The position numbers and the translations under genes are program-made. A DNA stretch of 64,000 nt. Source: Polytrichum commune (lineage: Eukaryota; Streptophyta; Polytrichopsida; Polytrichales; Polytrichaceae). Below are positions 37,100 to 48,452 of the stretch, one piece after another; position 1 is the stretch's first letter; each line of letters starts with the position of its first letter. Where the stretch lies: contig OX485807.1 in assembly GCA_950295325.1 (NCBI GenBank), forward strand, positions 20,121,666 through 20,185,665, read 5' to 3'. The notes beneath the pieces were generated by a model that was given only the letters and a program-made list of their open reading frames with translations, was not told the origin of the DNA and did not search any database.

Positions 37100-38770
37100 G
37101 GCTCCACCGATAATATCAAAATATCTTTCCTCACTATTCCCAAGCAACACTTTGACAGCGTCTATTAATACCCACGTGTCAATCTTCAGTTGTTGCTCGT
37201 CTGACCTAATTACAGAGGACTAACCTAATGAGACACCACAAAGATAACCACCAGGATCGAACCAGGGTAACGATGTCAAAAGTAGATGATACCAAAAGAT
37301 ACCGGCCTGTATAGCTCAGATCTCTGTGAAAGCATAAGTCAATGTATCAAATCCTACATGTGATTTGAACCTACATGCCTATAGATTACAATGCTCGATC
37401 AGAGGCTCGTCCTTCCCATTCCAATCAGGTGTGTCTGTTATATCACTGCATCCATAAACGCAGAAGCACTCAAAAACAATGGCCAGGTAACAAACTTTTT
37501 TTCCTCTCTTGCTCGCAGACAAGAATACAACTCCTATACGACTTGCTGTAGAGCAGCCAGTACATAGCAATTACTTAGATCTATCGACTTCGGAAGGACG
37601 CTAGCATACACAGGAAAGATGTACTATCGGTCACCAATAGGTGAGGAAGACCAAATGGCAAACCCGGCTGATATTATCAATCTTTGAAGGTCGTGACAAT
37701 CCAGCCGTTCAAAGAACACGAAACTTGTACCAGATCGCCAACACATAGAACTGCTAACGACGATCAATGAAGCATCTTCACAGAACACATCCAACGAACA
37801 CCTGAGGCCAGGAAAAACGAAGAGCACGCATGATCCACGAAAGGCGCTCACACAAACTGAACAGCTCCAGCAACCCACACCGAATCAAGAACCAGAAGAC
37901 TCCGAACTTCGAAGCTATCCCTGAATGAAATCCATCAACTCCATAGAAGAAATGCTCCCTCACATACTCACATCACTTCAAATCATCACATCAAAAGCAA
38001 GAAGACGCATCAAACAAACAAACAAACAAAAACAAAATACCAAAGCCTACCTGTGCAAACAGCAAATTCGAGAACCCTGTACTCGACTCCGTTAAGTTAA
38101 CCTACCCAAAACCAAATCAAACCAATTCCTAAAATAATGGAGCACAAGACTTGGATCACCACATCGACAAGTTCAAACTGCCATCAGAATGCACCAGAAA
38201 TCATTCAAAAGGAAATAAAAAAGTGCGCCACCGACCAGCGCAATAGTCCGCTTTACCCATCCCGCGTGTCCCTTCTATCGATCCTTTCAGGTAAGCGAAA
38301 GACTCGTAGACTTGACAACTGCTTTGATAGTACACATCCGGAGCTGAGATGGAGGGGAGCCTCTACACTCGGAGGCCGTAACTTCGTCTAAAGTTACTCG
38401 GGATCAATCTGAGCCGTCGATTGTTCTGCCATCGACGACCACGCGATGTCGATTCTCTGACTCGGGTTACTTCCCGGGGTTTTAAGTTAACCCTGGGTAA
38501 ATTGCACGGCTAAGATTGCCACGTGTTGTGTAACAGTGACCTGGATGTGGGAGCTGGGCCGGACGATCTTCCACGGTGGGCCGTTGGATGAGGATGGTGT
38601 AGTGAGGTCCAAGATTAAGCGGTAGCTGGCGGTTGGAATGGGTGAGGAATGGCGGCCACTGCACGCGGTGCTTAACTGGTGGAGGATAGACTTTGGAGGC
38701 GTTGCCGAGGTGGATTGGGCCAGGGCTGGACCCACCACCTCGTTGCGTTGGGCCCACACCACTATTAACC
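37100..38770 (-). promoter_or_regulatory. Upstream region of the phosphatase gene
   Basis: Presumed promoter and 5' leader of the minus-strand phosphatase gene. A GC-richer block lies at ~38,380-38,720. No other gene is recognised; short frames on both strands overlap each other and show no motif. Confidence 0.35.
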
Positions 38771-38776
38771 TAATAA

Positions 38777-39249
38777 GTACACTCTAAACTCCGTAGTATC
38801 ACACCTATGGCAACCAAAGTGCACGTGATATTACGGAGTTTTGCAGTGTAAACATGGATGCCGTGATATTATAGAATTAGTGTAGCATGTGATATTATGG
38901 AATAACACAAAGGAGATGTGAGGGCAATTTGAATTCGTTCTCCTGTCACCTACGTTGGTCCACTCCACTTGGCCTTCCCGAGTGATGTGGTAGACACATG
39001 CACCAACATTCAACAAGTGGAAGAAGAAGAAGAAGAAGAAGACTCCACATGTTGACACATAGCGCAATGCGAGGGTGTGGGTTGACTTCTATGGTGGTTT
39101 GCATTAATGACAAAATTTCGTGATATGAGGAAGAGAAATGTGACAATAAGGAGTGAGATTTGAACTACGAACATCCATTCCCTAGGGTTTCAGGATATTA
39201 GAGAGTGCGTGACATTATGGGAGTTGATATTACGGAGTTTAGGGTGTAC
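38777..39249. mobile_element. MITE with TACACYCTAAACTCCG ends, ~473 bp
   Basis: The left end TACACTCTAAACTCCGTAGT and the right end (complement of TACACCCTAAACTCCGTAAT) are inverted. An extra inverted copy of the end at ~38,829-38,852 makes a local foldback. A (GAA)n tract sits at 39,021-39,042. Non-coding; superfamily unclear. Confidence 0.6.
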
Positions 39250-39259
39250 AAGAAATCTA

Positions 39260-41385
39260 CACTGATTATACCATTTATTTAGTGAGTGTTATGATTCAGA
39301 TTTCCATAGTGCAATAATGTCTTACGCAAGAGTTCAATTTGTATCAACAAAAGTTCAATAGGTAGATTAATTATTATAGAACACAAATGATTTTTCTTGG
39401 TACAATGCTACATTCTCGTTAGATAGTTATAGCTTAACTCCGAGTAGTAACATGCACTTGGAATCCCACGTAAGTTTGTGGCTACATCAACCCAAGGTGA
39501 TACCCTTTAAACTAGCTCGGGTTTCTGATGCTAATTCCAAGGTCAAATTCTCTTGAAAAAAAGAATTTGCACATGTCATAATATAATCAACTGCATTTTC
39601 ACCTTGGATAATAGTGATAGGGGCCCAACTCAAGATAGGTGGGCATCTAGCATTGGTTGTTAAGTTGTACCGGGCACACCAACTAATACGGTGATGAGGC
39701 AAATATAAGGTATATGGGTGCTTTTGGGTACAATATTTAACCAAAGACCTTTGTTGGATTGGTTTGTGGTTGGGTAAAGATCAAAGAACAACCATCATAA
39801 AGACACATGTTTGAAAGAGAGTGGACTATGTGAACACTTTTCCAGCAAGAGATGACCCCTCATGTCACCAAGGCCAATAATGGGTGGTTGTGGTAGAGGT
39901 GGTGTCATATGAGTGCACCTTGGCAGGAAGGTCTTGTATCAAAAGATATGAAGTGGGCCTAAAATGGACACATCCTTTTTGACTAGTCCACCCACTTCTC
40001 CTACGACATTAAACATGTGATTGGTACAAGAATCATAGCAACTGCAAATCAAGTCCGCGGCCATTCCCTCATGTGTATAAATATCTTATTCATTATCGAA
40101 GTGATACAAATATATATTCTTATCTACCAAGCATGTGGGTTCGTCCTCCCAATTGTGTTGAATCTAGGGTAGAAAACAAAATATGAGCTTGTAGTCTATC
40201 TTTGTTGAACAAGCATCTACTATGGTGTTCGATTTTAGACGGCACAACTAACCACACATCACTCAATTATAGGTGTCCGGTTAAGATAAACGATTGAATA
40301 AGCTCCGCTTACCTACGATTAAAGGGTTCATATGTGAGCGCACACAAATGGTGATGTCAAATAACTCTCTTCATGCCTCGTTGGTCTCCTAGCCGGCTTG
40401 GAATTCATGACGTCTATGCAAACTCATTCATCGTGGATAAGGGGCTTTACATAATAAAAAGAAGTCCTTTGTACGATCAAGGATTGATTCATTCCAACTA
40501 TACTCCACTACAAACTAATTTGGGGTCTTTGATGTTATATCATGATCAGATCGTCTTAAAACAATCATTTGTATACTATATTGTAATTCACCATGTTCCC
40601 ACCTATGCAATGGGATGAGTTTACGTAGACACCACAAATCCATAGCCCTCCTTGCCCAGGTTGGAGTTAACCTTGTCCATAGCTTTCATCTATTTGATCA
40701 AGAAGTAACCGGAGCCACATGAAATGAATGTCCAACAAAGGTGAGTGACTGAATAAGGCCGGCTTGCCTTAATCCTTGGTGTCAATCAATGTTGTTTATC
40801 AATACAATTAGAGGCTCGAGCTGTCAAACATTGAACTCCGAGTTTCTCGATCCGTGGAGGTTAACATGTTCCATAACCACGTTTTGCATGTGCTCGTTTT
40901 GATTGATTTGATTGCAAATCAATCCAATCCACATGAGCATGATAAATTGGTTTGAATGTCACGAAAACATCATGAAGATGGATAGAGTGATTCTTTTGTG
41001 ATCGGTAATTATCGTGTGGTGGAGTGAGTGAAGATTACGTGCTCCACTTTATCAGCCAAAGGAGTTGACCAACCATCTCCTTCACACAAAAACCAAGAAA
41101 TAAGAAATAAGAACATTTGCAAAGTGTGATGTGAACTCTTAGGCCCCATTCATCTAACCAAGTTCCAAAACGGGCCCATGCAAGGATTGAGGCGGGTGGG
41201 AGGTGTTGTATTAAGTCAAGGAGGATCGACAAGTGCCCGGATTTGATGTTTTCTAAGTTTGTGTTAATTATGAATGATGTATGTAAGGTATTTGATGGAA
41301 GTGTATGCTTTGGAGGTTAGAGGGCAAGAGGATTCATTAGGGGTCTATGTATGGCGCCATGAACTCCAATGGTCGTTATGGACGC
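39260..41385. other. Intergenic with repeat fragments
   Basis: 39,755-39,830 resembles 6,165-6,245 (GATCAAAGARCAAMCATCAT followed by AAAGACACATGTTT). 40,010-40,110 resembles R5 in reverse orientation. No gene recognised. Confidence 0.45.
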
Positions 41386-41388
41386 TTA

Positions 41389-41887
41389 GGGCCACTTCAC
41401 ACATGAGCCAAGAGCCGTGACCATGAAATTATGAGAGCCCAAAAGAAAGTGTTCAAGGTTGTCCCAAGACACCTCCAAAATCATGTAGTGTGGTCACAGA
41501 TCCTCAAGTATAGTGTGAGGTCATAGGTGACCGGGCCCTCAACCAAATGCTATTTCAAGGAATTTCTATTCATATGGGTCCTCGCACATGATAAAATAGA
41601 ATAATTCAACCGGTGTGAGCATTCGAAGTGCCATGATCTCTTGGTTTTGTGCTAGGCCTACCTCCAAGAAGTGGTTTTTGAAAATAGTCCAAGTGACCAT
41701 GAAACATGTTCCATTTGATGCCATATAAGAATCTATGTAGACTTTACATCCATCTTGCATTCACATACTCCGTTGGTTCTCCCAAGCATAGTGTGAAGCG
41801 AACTTGGACCAACTCTGCCGTTTCCACCAATGAGAAGGCTTGAAGTGTAATGGTCACGGGCTCTCAGTCTCGTGTGTGAAGTGGCCC
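41389..41887 (-). mobile_element. T1 Tourist-like MITE, full copy (499 bp)
   Basis: The ends GGGCCACTTCACAC and GTGTGAAGTGGCCC are inverted, and TTA is duplicated perfectly on both sides (41,386-41,388; 41,888-41,890). The interior is the reverse complement of the 14.5-kb copy. This is the best-preserved member in the window and defines the family boundaries. Confidence 0.85.
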
Positions 41888-41894
41888 TTAGTAG

Positions 41895-42700
41895 GTATAC
41901 CTCATTCCCTCAGGGGGTTCACTCCCTCTTATATTTTGCATACACGTGCGTTCGGGACCTATTTATTGGGGGGGGGGTTATTTACCTTGCAGAAAAGATT
42001 ATAAGGTGATGGTATTTTACATGTAAAAAGCCTAAAAAATTATATGTGATGGTATTCTACATGTAAACATGTTTCACTATTTTAAAATCCCCTATTTTAC
42101 ATGTATATTTTTTACAAAATGTATCTACAATGAATATATTGGACCCTATTTTTTATCGCACGTTGTTCTACGATTTTCGCCAGTGAACCCCCCGAGCTCA
42201 TTCCACGGTCTCCTCAATGTTTTGTCATAATTTGTGGAAGCTTTTGATGCATCTTTTGGCATGCATGCCTTGTCAGTGTGATTTTCAACCATCATTGGAT
42301 TTCAAGACATTGTTGATTGGAAAACAATGGTTGGTTCAAATGGATACATAGCATTCCCACATGTAAAGTTGATGATAGCACCAATTGGTGTTTGAGAGAA
42401 CACATCCAATAAGTTTGGTCATCATCATCATCATCTTAACCAACAATGCTGTGGAGAGTTTCTTCCTTTTTGTAATTATCATTAATACCATCATTCTATC
42501 AACACAATTCACAATGGACCTCACTTAGTACCCAAAACATTCATAGTTTGATGTGGTAATTCATAGTTGACTACCTAAATTATTTGAAAAATCATGGATT
42601 TGCAATTGATGTGGACCAACTTACGTTGATATTTAGCATAATATTAGCATAGCACTTCCCACTTCCTATGTCAAGTGGGATGTGTGTTCTACGATCATAT
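41895..42700. other. Intergenic, no gene seen
   Basis: Poly-G run near 41,970. TTTTACATGTAAA-type palindromes near 42,010-42,110. ATC microsatellite at ~42,419-42,435. No gene. Confidence 0.5.
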
Positions 42701-42709
42701 TTCCTACTA

Positions 42710-43015
42710 GTGTAGTAAGGGGACAATACTAAATTAATTATTTGTATTTAGTGTCACCGATTTTATTTGTTTGCTCAACCGTAAACATTTTTTCGGGCAC
42801 TATAGTTTTACAATGTTGCAAATATTAAGTGATTTTTCATCCAAATTTCAATTACTCGTGAAAATATTACACTACATTAATGTTAAGATGCATAATATAT
42901 CAAACTTTGTTTCAAGAGTTGGCATGAATTTCATCCAAAATCCAATTATCCATGACGATGCTTGTAAACTTATTCATAAAAAGTGTCAAAGAAAGTTTAT
43001 TACAGTGACATAAAA
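42710..43015 (-). mobile_element. TTTAGTGT-family element, minus orientation
   Basis: Begins with the complement of the family tail (TATTTAGTGTCACCGATT) and runs through TTCATCCAAATTTCAATTA and AAGATGCATAAT to ATTCATAAAAAGTGTC. That is the reverse order of the 14.1-kb element. Confidence 0.6.
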
Positions 43016-43340
43016 TGCCATATGACATTAAAAACAATATTCAATGTAGATGTTTATTGCTTTTAGAAATTGATTGTTCAAGACAAGAAAAGTCACATAC
43101 TCCATTATGAATAGGTAGAGTTGTAAGGAAGGTCAGTGTTCTCATACGCCAACGTACGAAGTCCGTTCACCACCTACTCCTCATGTCCTATGAATAGGTC
43201 AATAGAAATGAGTGGGCACCAAAAAGGTTTGCACCACTTTGACGAGTCATAGGAGTAGTACTGGAAGCCCATGCAATTTAAAAAAAAAAAAAAATTCAAC
43301 AAACAAGTGCATTACACATTCAAGCCCATAACATCATCGA

Positions 43341-43471
43341 GCAATGTGCGGCCGTTCGTGTGGGCCCCGAAGAATATGACCGTGGGATGCCGTAGCTAGT
43401 GCAATTTTGCACTAGCTACGGCACCTCGTGATTTATAATTCTTAGGGCCCACATGAACGAACACACATTGC
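43341..43471. ncRNA. Long hairpin, candidate small-RNA foldback 1
   Basis: A 131-nt inverted repeat. The inner 18 bp (GCCGTAGCTAGTGCAA and complement) are perfect, and the outer ~45 bp pair with mismatches and small bulges. It could be a foldback MITE or a miRNA/siRNA precursor; the sequence alone cannot decide. Confidence 0.4.
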
Positions 43472-43657
43472 TGACTAATGTTATGCCTGTGTGAGGTGAC
43501 CACACTTCAAAAATCAACTTGGGTGGGTTTTTCTAGAAATGTATATGGCCCTTACAAGTTAACATGTACATGAGTAGTATTGGAAGCCCATGCAATTTCC
43601 AAAATCAACAAACATGTGCACTACATATTCACACATGCCCATAACATCTTTAAGCAA

Positions 43658-43770
43658 TGTGTTTGTTCATGTGAGCTTGAGATTATAACCATGGGATGCC
43701 GCAGCTAGTGGAATTTGTGCTAGCTGCGGCATCTCATGGTTATAATCTCAAGCTCACACGAACAAACACA
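43658..43770. ncRNA. Long hairpin, candidate small-RNA foldback 2
   Basis: A 113-nt inverted repeat with arms of about 52 bp and only about three mismatches, closing on a short loop near 43,711. The left arm runs TGTGTTTGTTCATGTGAGCT, then ...GGATGCCGCAGCTAGT. The stem is much cleaner than in unit 1. Orientation of any transcript is unknown because the stem reads alike on both strands. Confidence 0.45.
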
Positions 43771-43904
43771 CATAACTTACTCATGGTTATGCCCATGTGA
43801 GGTGACCATGTTTCAAATATCAACTTGGGTGGGTTTTTCTATAAATTTACATGGCCTTCCAAATTAACATGTACATGAGCATGTTGTGGTTTTTGGATCA
43901 AATA

Positions 43905-44225
43905 ACTACACTAAATATGATGTTTAGTGTCATATGGTATTTAATGTCACTATGGTAACTTTTTGGATGACACTTCTTATGAATACGTGAACAATATTGT
44001 CATGGATGATGGATGAGTTCATCCATTGGCCAAACCCCTACCTACTCATGTCAACAACTTGTGATGAAATATTGTCATGGGTGATTGAAAGTTGGATGAA
44101 GAACCACTTGGTAAGTGTTAGTAATTACAAGACTGTAAATCTATAATCCTCCCAAAAAATTACAATGAATGACAAATAATGTTGGGTTAACATTTTGTGT
44201 TGGTGACACTAATTGCACAAAAAAA
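43905..44225 (+). mobile_element. TTTAGTGT-family element, near complete
   Basis: Starts ACTACACTAAATATGATGTT followed by TAGTGTCATATGG. The interior words are CACTTCTTATGAATACG and TATTGTCATGGATGATGG, and it ends TGTTGGTGACACTAA. Collinear with the 14.1-kb copy. Confidence 0.6.
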
Positions 44226-44924
44226 TGCGTGGGTCTTATGTAGTCACTTTTCTTATACAAGTATCTATATTTGAGTGGTGTATGATGAGGCAAGTTGTAG
44301 TTAAGAACAACATTAGAAAGACGTGTTATGATGATATAAGAATTATGTGTTCACATATAGGCATCATTCTAGGGGAACCAATATTGTAGTTAACACAATT
44401 GGAAGGGTATATGTAAGTATCATAGAAAGGCCAAAAAAATAAATTCACTTTGACCTCTTATGACCTTGGTTACTCTACTTGGGTTAAGAAGTTTGATATG
44501 ATAATCTTTATGATTTGCAGTTGCTAACTAACTAAGGCGATTCCCAATCCAATCCAATGCTCAAAATGTGTCATTGAAATTGGAAATATTTACTCATGAA
44601 GGAAAAAAATGACCTCATTTGCACAATATAAGATTACTCAACAATGACATGTAGTCATCCTATTGACTTATTTCAAGGCCATTGTCTCTATTACCCTTAT
44701 TAATCTTGAATCAATTAATGAAGGCACAATTCGCCCATTATCCTTGAGACCTCCATAGTTGGTTTCGGATCCTAATACCTACCAAGGGGATAATAGGGAA
44801 AAATGCCCCGTGTAGGCTGGTTGTTGATATATCCTAATTTAAGCTCACTAGACAACTTTATGGTCTTTCATCTTGGTTTAGGTGTTAACTTTTGAAAATG
44901 ACAACCCTTGTGCTCTACACTACA

Positions 44925-45130
44925 CTAAATATGGTATTTAGTAGCACTCACTATTTGTAGTTACACAATGCTACATCTTTCTACTCTCAATGTAATTTCT
45001 TACCAAGTAAAGATTCGAATATTTTACAATGTTCAAACAACCAATTTGACCTTTGTTGACAAAAAATGAGATATAAAATAAGCAATTATACAAGTAAGTG
45101 ACACTAAATACAATATTTAGTGTAATAATT
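44925..45130. repeat. TTTAGTGT-family fragments
   Basis: ACACTAAATATGGTATTTAG at ~44,925 and GTGACACTAAATACAATATT at ~45,096, on either side of an AT-rich stretch that resembles 11,930-12,120. Confidence 0.55.
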
Positions 45131-45737
45131 GGTGTTTCCACCCTCTCCCTCCCCCTCGGTAGGTTTTGTGGACATCCAACCCCACAAAGCATGTTGACAT
45201 TATTGGGTTTTGTTTCCCAACACCTACCTTGGGGGTATAGTAAAAACCTACCCCCTATAGGTTTATTTCCCATTCATCCTAATCTAACCTCAATAGATAA
45301 GTTAAAATTTATGATCTTGAATTAGGTGTTGGTTTGAATTTTTAAAAAAAAACCATGCACACTCTACATAGCAGTCAATGTTTTCGCTCTCCCCTTTGGT
45401 AGGTATTGTGATATAAAACATCACCAGATGTTGCTTAGTAATGTTATAGACCTTGGATAGTTGGCCAATTAGAATCACCTAGCTAAATTTTCCACGCCCC
45501 TATTTGTCACTGATTCCTTCAATCTAGGATTCTTACTTAGCTTTAGCTAGCTAACTTTTCCAGAACTTTCAATTTCACTCAGCTTCGACTAGCTGTAAAG
45601 TTGTGTGACATGCATATTCGTTGTAAACCAAAGAGAAATCCATTCAAATGAAACCAAACAATACAAATATGGTTGTATTGCTCTCGGTTGGCTCTATATT
45701 TTCATGTTGTTGCACAAGGATATTAAAAGGCTTTAAA

Positions 45738-46030
45738 TTAGCACGTATAATCGGCTTCCTCACTTTCGACTGGCACTGGTGATAGATCATCATCTTCTTT
45801 GTGATCATCTTCTTCATTTGCATTATCATTGGAATCGTCAATGCAATCTGGCAATTCAAGACGAGATGGAATCAAGGTGTTCCAAATTGGAGATTCTGCG
45901 ACATCTACTAGATTATTAGGAAATAGGCTCATGTTTAGTTTCAAAAACATTGTTGCTTCAATGAGTCTGGGTTTGAGAGATGACCGTTTAGGTGCAATGA
46001 CATCATTCATTCCACCGAGATTACATTCAA
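45738..46030 (-). pseudogene. hAT transposase C-terminal remnant, probable
   Basis: On the minus strand an open frame reads GGMNDVIAPKRSSLKPRLIE and then ATMFLKLNMSLFPN. The pattern (KR..L.P..IE..MFLKLN) resembles the dimerisation tail of hAT transposases. An acidic stretch DDSNDNANEEDDHKEDDD follows. An upstream in-frame stop (TAG near 46,039) and the lack of the rest of the enzyme make this a dead fragment. The assignment rests on a short motif only. Confidence 0.4.
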
Positions 46031-46344
46031 ATTCTCGCTAGCTATTAGTTAACTTCAACTAACTAAGTTTCCTCGCTTGGATTATGGCACTTAGTTTTAG
46101 CTAGCTATTCTTTTGAGACACCGAATTCATGCGTAGCTTTAGCTAGTTGGAGCTTTTAGCTAGCTAAAATAGCTGCTCACTTAGTTAGTTGTCCGAGGTC
46201 TATAATGTTGTAAACCATAGATGCTATTGTTAAGGGCTTCTTTGTGTTGGATTGGCACCAAAATAATTTCATCAAAGATTCTCAAAAGAATTCATTAAAA
46301 AAAAACACATGAACTGGTACGATTGCACTTCAAGGTTTTTGCCT

Positions 46345-47065
46345 ATAAGGTAGAGGGTGCTTAAACCAACACTTTAAGCTATTGCACATACATATGGCTA
46401 CATGGTTGATATAAAAATATATATTCATATTAGCCTTTGTTCTAAACATAGGTACAAAGAAAGACAAAATATATTTAGCCTCAATTACATATTTGGTGAG
46501 TATTCAAAGTCAAAACCACTAGCTTCCTTGAACCAACATATAAGCCCCGTGTATGACAACCTTGGATATGATGAGGAACCCCCACCATCATTGCCTAGAA
46601 CCAACACAACATAGTTGGGTACTGGGCCCAAGCTAGATAAAAGACCAACTAGTAACAGTGTGCAAAGCCACATGGCCACCTCCATGATCCCACCTACTTC
46701 GCTTGCAAAACCATCACCTTGCATCATGGGTACCAACCCCCTTTGTGCTTTGTGGGCCTACCTTCATGACTTTGTGAATAGAATGGGGCTATAACCCCTC
46801 CCCCTTGCAGTGTATAAAACGGCTAGAATAGGCATTGATAAGCCACCCTAAACCCACCTTGAACCAACCAAAGATAGAGTGGATCCTGTAGCCTACCCTA
46901 GATGAAGGTAGTGGAGGTTGCTATGAAATGGCGCCACTAATGACACCTAAAAACGTCACTTCATGGGCCCATACACTCCTACACCATGGGGAAAGCTTCA
47001 AGATAATAAAATGCTGGTAATTGGGAGGTGTTTATAAGTGTTGGTTTTAACACCCTCTACCTTAT
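46345..47065. mobile_element. R4 element with ~30-bp inverted ends, 720 bp
   Basis: The left end ATAAGGTAGAGGGTGCTTAA, then ACCAACACTT, and the right end AAGTGTTGGTTTTAACACCC, then TCTACCTTAT, are inverted. A second copy of the left portion is at 10,253-10,440. Non-coding; the target duplication is not resolvable because the palindrome extends through it. Confidence 0.65.
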
Positions 47066-47069
47066 TTCT

Positions 47070-48450
47070 CATGTGCAACGCATGGATAGGGTAGTCTTTA
47101 CCTCCACACATGGGAAACAAAGTTTTGGTGATGAGGGAGCTCAAGCCTACTTGCTGCACCACTAGGGTCTATTCTATCCCTCGCAATTAAAAACAACTGC
47201 ACCCTCTCAAATTTGAATCATATCAAACAAATAGATAAAATTGAATAAATAATATAATATTAAATAAACCTTGGGAGTTTTACTTTATTTGTTAATGTGA
47301 ATGATGGCCTATTCTACCCACAACTTGTTGAATGGGTTTACCCCATGTGGATCTACTAGTAGTTGAACTTCCAATGTGTGGGTTCGGGGGCTTTGTGACT
47401 AACTTTTAAATCCAAGGTAAATATATTTTCTAATTTGTGTGGGGTTTCAAGTGGGGCATGTGATGTTGTAGGTTCGAGTGGGTGTGGTGGTCATGTTAAG
47501 GTTGCATGTTTCAAGGGACGGGTGATGCTTTGTTAGGGGCCAAGGTCGAATTCTTGTGAGTCCATGATGCTAATTGATGTAGGAAAATGTTTGCAGAAAC
47601 TAGGGTGACTCATAGGTTTCAAAATTTATGTGGACTGCAAATGGATTTTCGTTTGGGGTCATCTCAACATGTAAGTGCATCAAATGTGTTAGTGTGGTAC
47701 TAACTTGATGTGTCATGTTGATTTGAGCGTTCTTCATGACTTGTCAAGTCGCAACAAGTGTAACCTATCACTTTCTGTGGTTGCCATTCAATTATTGCCA
47801 GATTGTTTTATGTTGGTTGACGATAAATAATGTGAGCCACACTAAATCAAATGTATAGTGTGGTAGGTGAGTTGGGAGCAAGAAGACTAGTCCAATCCAA
47901 TCCAATTGATTTGGTGAAGAAACTCCCAAGGAACTATGACATATTTACATGCAAACTCATCTCCACTCGCACATAAGATGGAACTATCTTCTAATTTCAT
48001 GAAAATAAGATGCCCTAAGAATTCATGCATGCATTTTCTAAGATCGTGTATTTAAAGAACTTCTATAAGATGTCATAAGTTTGGAATATGAGAATCTATG
48101 ATGCACAAAGGAGAGGGACAACCCCGTCACTTTCTACAACTTATTGCATATTCATAACATGTCATCATACATCACCACATATTGTGACAGGTTCTTGAAT
48201 ATGTTATCATTTGAAACAAATTCTTATCATATTCTTATTACTATAAGTTCAAGATCTAACAAGTTAACCCCTAAGCATTCAAAAGGCCCAGACTGGGTCT
48301 CTCTAAGCAAAAAATAATGTATTCAAACTACATAATTTCATTTTCAGCTAATCATGTCAAAAGTAAGTGACCCTACCTAAATCAACTTAGTTTTTCAAGT
48401 GCATTGTTTGAACAAGTTAAACACTTTGATGTTATTGAAGATTTAAGTTC
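47070..48450. other. Intergenic, no gene seen
   Basis: AT-rich, without recognisable coding sequence or element ends. Confidence 0.5.
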
Positions 48451-48452
48451 AA

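Larger units (their letters stand above)
43310..43880. repeat. Tandem duplication of ~290-bp units with hairpins
   Basis: Two consecutive units share flanks: CCCATAACATC before each hairpin, and AATCAACTTGGGTGGGTTTT with TTAACATGTACATGAG after it. Unit 1 spans ~43,310-43,580 and unit 2 ~43,600-43,880. Each holds a long inverted repeat (separate entries). Confidence 0.75.

Noticed and set aside
38482-38762. Overlapping 91-residue frames on the minus strand
   Set aside because: Two frames of equal length overlap in the GC-rich upstream region; neither has a motif or plausible splice partner.
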